NCBI GenBank assembly: GCA_947359465.1
Contig: OX375880.1
Location: forward strand, 16,810,120-16,874,119
Direction of reading: 5' to 3'
DNA from: Metellina segmentata
Lineage: Eukaryota > Arthropoda > Arachnida > Araneae > Tetragnathidae
DNA length: 64,000 nt
Position numbers and translations under genes: made by a program. Below, piece by piece: positions 62,400-64,000 of the stretch; position 1 is the first letter of the stretch; each line of letters opens with the position of its first letter. The notes under the pieces are model-generated. The model had not been told where the DNA came from. It did not search any database and saw only the letters and a program-made list of their open reading frames with translations.

Positions 62400-63068
62400 C
62401 ATTATTAATTGATATTGTGACAGAGATACTATTGTTCAAAATATGCCTTTTTTTTAATTTTTAAAGTTATTTTTAGCTAGAAACTGGAGATAATTTTGAT
62501 ATTTAAGAATACGCGTTATATAATTATCGTGGTTGGCAAATGTTGGTCCTGCTGCCGGTAAAGATGTTATATCCAAGGCATGTCTGTCGCCAAATAATTT
62601 TTCTCGCCAAATGAAAATGGCGGCTATCTTGACGATTCAATTTGTAATATGTATATGGAAGTGAAAATGAGGAATGCACAAATAAATTCAACAAACGGGA
62701 ATAATTAATTATTTGAATTTCTAATTGAATTATTAATTAATTATTCGAATTTATAATTCAATTATTAATTAATTATTTGGATTTGTAATTGAATTAATTA
62801 TTCCCGTTCAACAATGTATTTTAACCATTTCATTGCCATGGTTTGAATCTAAACGAATTTTCCCGACATAGCATTGTCTTAAAGGTGGATCAAAGCAACA
62901 ACAACGTTACCCTGTTTGGAGATAAATCGCCGTTGCCTCGGATACTACATCTCACCCCTGCTGCCTTGTACTGTAACCCTCCTGATAGTTGATGTTTGGA
63001 CGAGGTGTTTCGTCACAAAAAAACAGACCAAAATCTTGATTGACGAGATATCTCGTCATTAGAAAAAA
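62400..63068. other. intronic or intergenic sequence with an AT palindrome
   Basis: At 62695-62815 ATTAATTATTTGAATTT-type units alternate in both directions between GGGAATAATTAATTA and its complement, forming an imperfect palindrome. No gene evidence. Confidence 0.5.
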
Positions 63069-63076
63069 CTGACCAT

Positions 63077-64000
63077 TAGGGTGGAGCGAAAAACACGAAT
63101 TTCGGAAATTGAAAACGCCTATGGTGGGAATAATTGGGGACTACCATGTTTATTAATAATACAAAATATGAGCTAAATCAATTAATATCTTAAGGTGCCA
63201 AAATCACTTTGAAATTTCGAAATATTGCCCATTTTTTCACAAAAATAATAATAACTCTTTAAAAAAATTTAATGCATGCTTTTTAAAGCCATGGGTGGGT
63301 GAAATGAACTTCCCTGCGTGTAAAAAAAAAGTGTTACACCTAACATTATCCCAGAAAATAAAAAAAATTCCCTTTTTTTAGAGCGCCATCACGCGCGTTT
63401 CCGCTACTCTTAATAGACTCATCATTGCGAACACGCGTTTACACGGGCGCTTCCCTTTGCAGCTCTTCGCTGTTTTTTGCATTATGAAAACAACCCAGAA
63501 CTCAGCACGATGAGATGGCTGTATATCGAGTTCCACCCCCCCCCCCTAAAAATTTCAATTTTAGTTGCTAGCTTACCCTAAAACATTAAGTTGAAGTTAC
63601 TGGCAAGTGGTTTAGCTTAAAAGTGGTTGATATTGGCTTTTGGTTTCAAATCTGGGTAAAGCAAGTCTAGAAGCAATTCTTGACCGAATAAATGCATCTC
63701 GTGCCTCTATACCACATACTGTACTATATGCTTCAGTTACTAATTTAGCGCTACGTTCTACTACTTGTGAATGGCATGGAAAGTTAAACATGTTACTATT
63801 GGTTGGAACGTCTAGAATCATAGACTTGAGTTGATTATCAGAAAGAGATACTGTAAGTGGTGGATCTGAAATGGAATCTGATTGGCCATTCAATTAGGTT
63901 TATGTAATCGTCTGCTTCGAAGTTTAACTTGTTAATTTTTAACTCTCGAATATTATTTTCCACTTTATTTTTTGTTGTCTTAATTTTAAATTATTCTAAG
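63077..64000 (-). mobile_element. second copy of the 2901-bp transposon family, cut by the window edge
   Basis: Starts TAGGGTGGAGCGAAAAACAC and is colinear with the left inverted repeat of the element at 31204 for about 450 bp (through AGCGCCATCACGCGCGTTTC and AACAACCCAGAACTCAGCAC). It continues with minus-strand coding sequence to the window end. Confidence 0.85.
63612..63893 (-). pseudogene. transposase-like protein, C-terminal part
   Basis: The minus-strand frame of 93 codons ends in a stop at 63612-63614. It encodes SLSDNQLKSMILDVPTN, PCHSQVVERSAKLVTEAYST, VCGIEARDAFIRSRIASRLA and LPRFETKSQY. From memory the 'PCHxQxVERxVKLVTEAS..VCG..ARDGFIR' block ends a widespread arthropod family of unnamed transposon-like proteins, the same family as the fragments at 31888-33260. 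It is not the hAT C-terminal dimerisation motif. The N-terminal part lies beyond the window, so whether the copy is intact is unknown. Confidence 0.65.

Overview
This is eukaryotic nuclear DNA, almost certainly from an arthropod and most likely a spider or close arachnid. The evidence is AT-rich sequence, split genes with GT-AG introns, two intronless MATH-BTB (speckle-type POZ-like) paralogs with a second TRAF-like block, tRNA-derived SINEs, and a dense load of nested transposons. The species is an inference; no organelle or bacterial signal was seen. There is one 200-N gap at 316-515.

The main host gene is easy to miss because its exons are short. It is a nose-resistant-to-fluoxetine (nrf-6)-like gene on the minus strand. 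Four exons are visible: 35070-35380 (start codon and signal peptide), 27934-28151, 8297-8411 and 3620-3707. All four have splice consensus and matching phases (1, 0, 1, 2), and together they encode the N-terminal extracellular NRF domain. The transmembrane acyltransferase part should lie beyond the left edge. An intact MATH-BTB gene (18566-20116, plus strand) sits inside the roughly 19.5 kb intron between exons 2 and 3. A second MATH-BTB gene (53858-56179, plus) is broken near its C-terminus by a 771-bp foldback element. At the right end a minus-strand C2H2 zinc-finger exon (62109-62317) is followed by a probable terminal exon and several diverged exon-like cassettes.

Most of the rest is mobile DNA. 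A recent Ty3/gypsy-lineage LTR element (12486-18281, minus) has 409-bp LTRs that differ at one base and a 4-bp GCAC target duplication. It encodes gag, protease, integrase and then RT/RNase H, so integrase precedes RT (the gmr1-like order), and its RT core is deleted. A second, decayed gypsy-lineage fragment (28725-30540) shows the same order. DNA transposons include two Tc1-like pseudogenes, a 2901-bp element with an 8-bp duplication inserted into one of them, hAT-type elements with 8-bp duplications (37023-37888, 58609-59182, 26058-27489), and a foldback family. A LINE remnant lies at 22700-25740.

More than 20 SINE pieces share one body and tail joined to two different tRNA-like heads. A separate tRNA-derived SINE is present twice with perfect 13-bp duplications. 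Tandem arrays include a 76-bp repeat inside the LTR element leader, a roughly 92-bp repeat inside a hAT-type MITE, and a 25-bp minisatellite at 42945-43930. The layout is a gene-poor, repeat-inflated intron and intergenic landscape.
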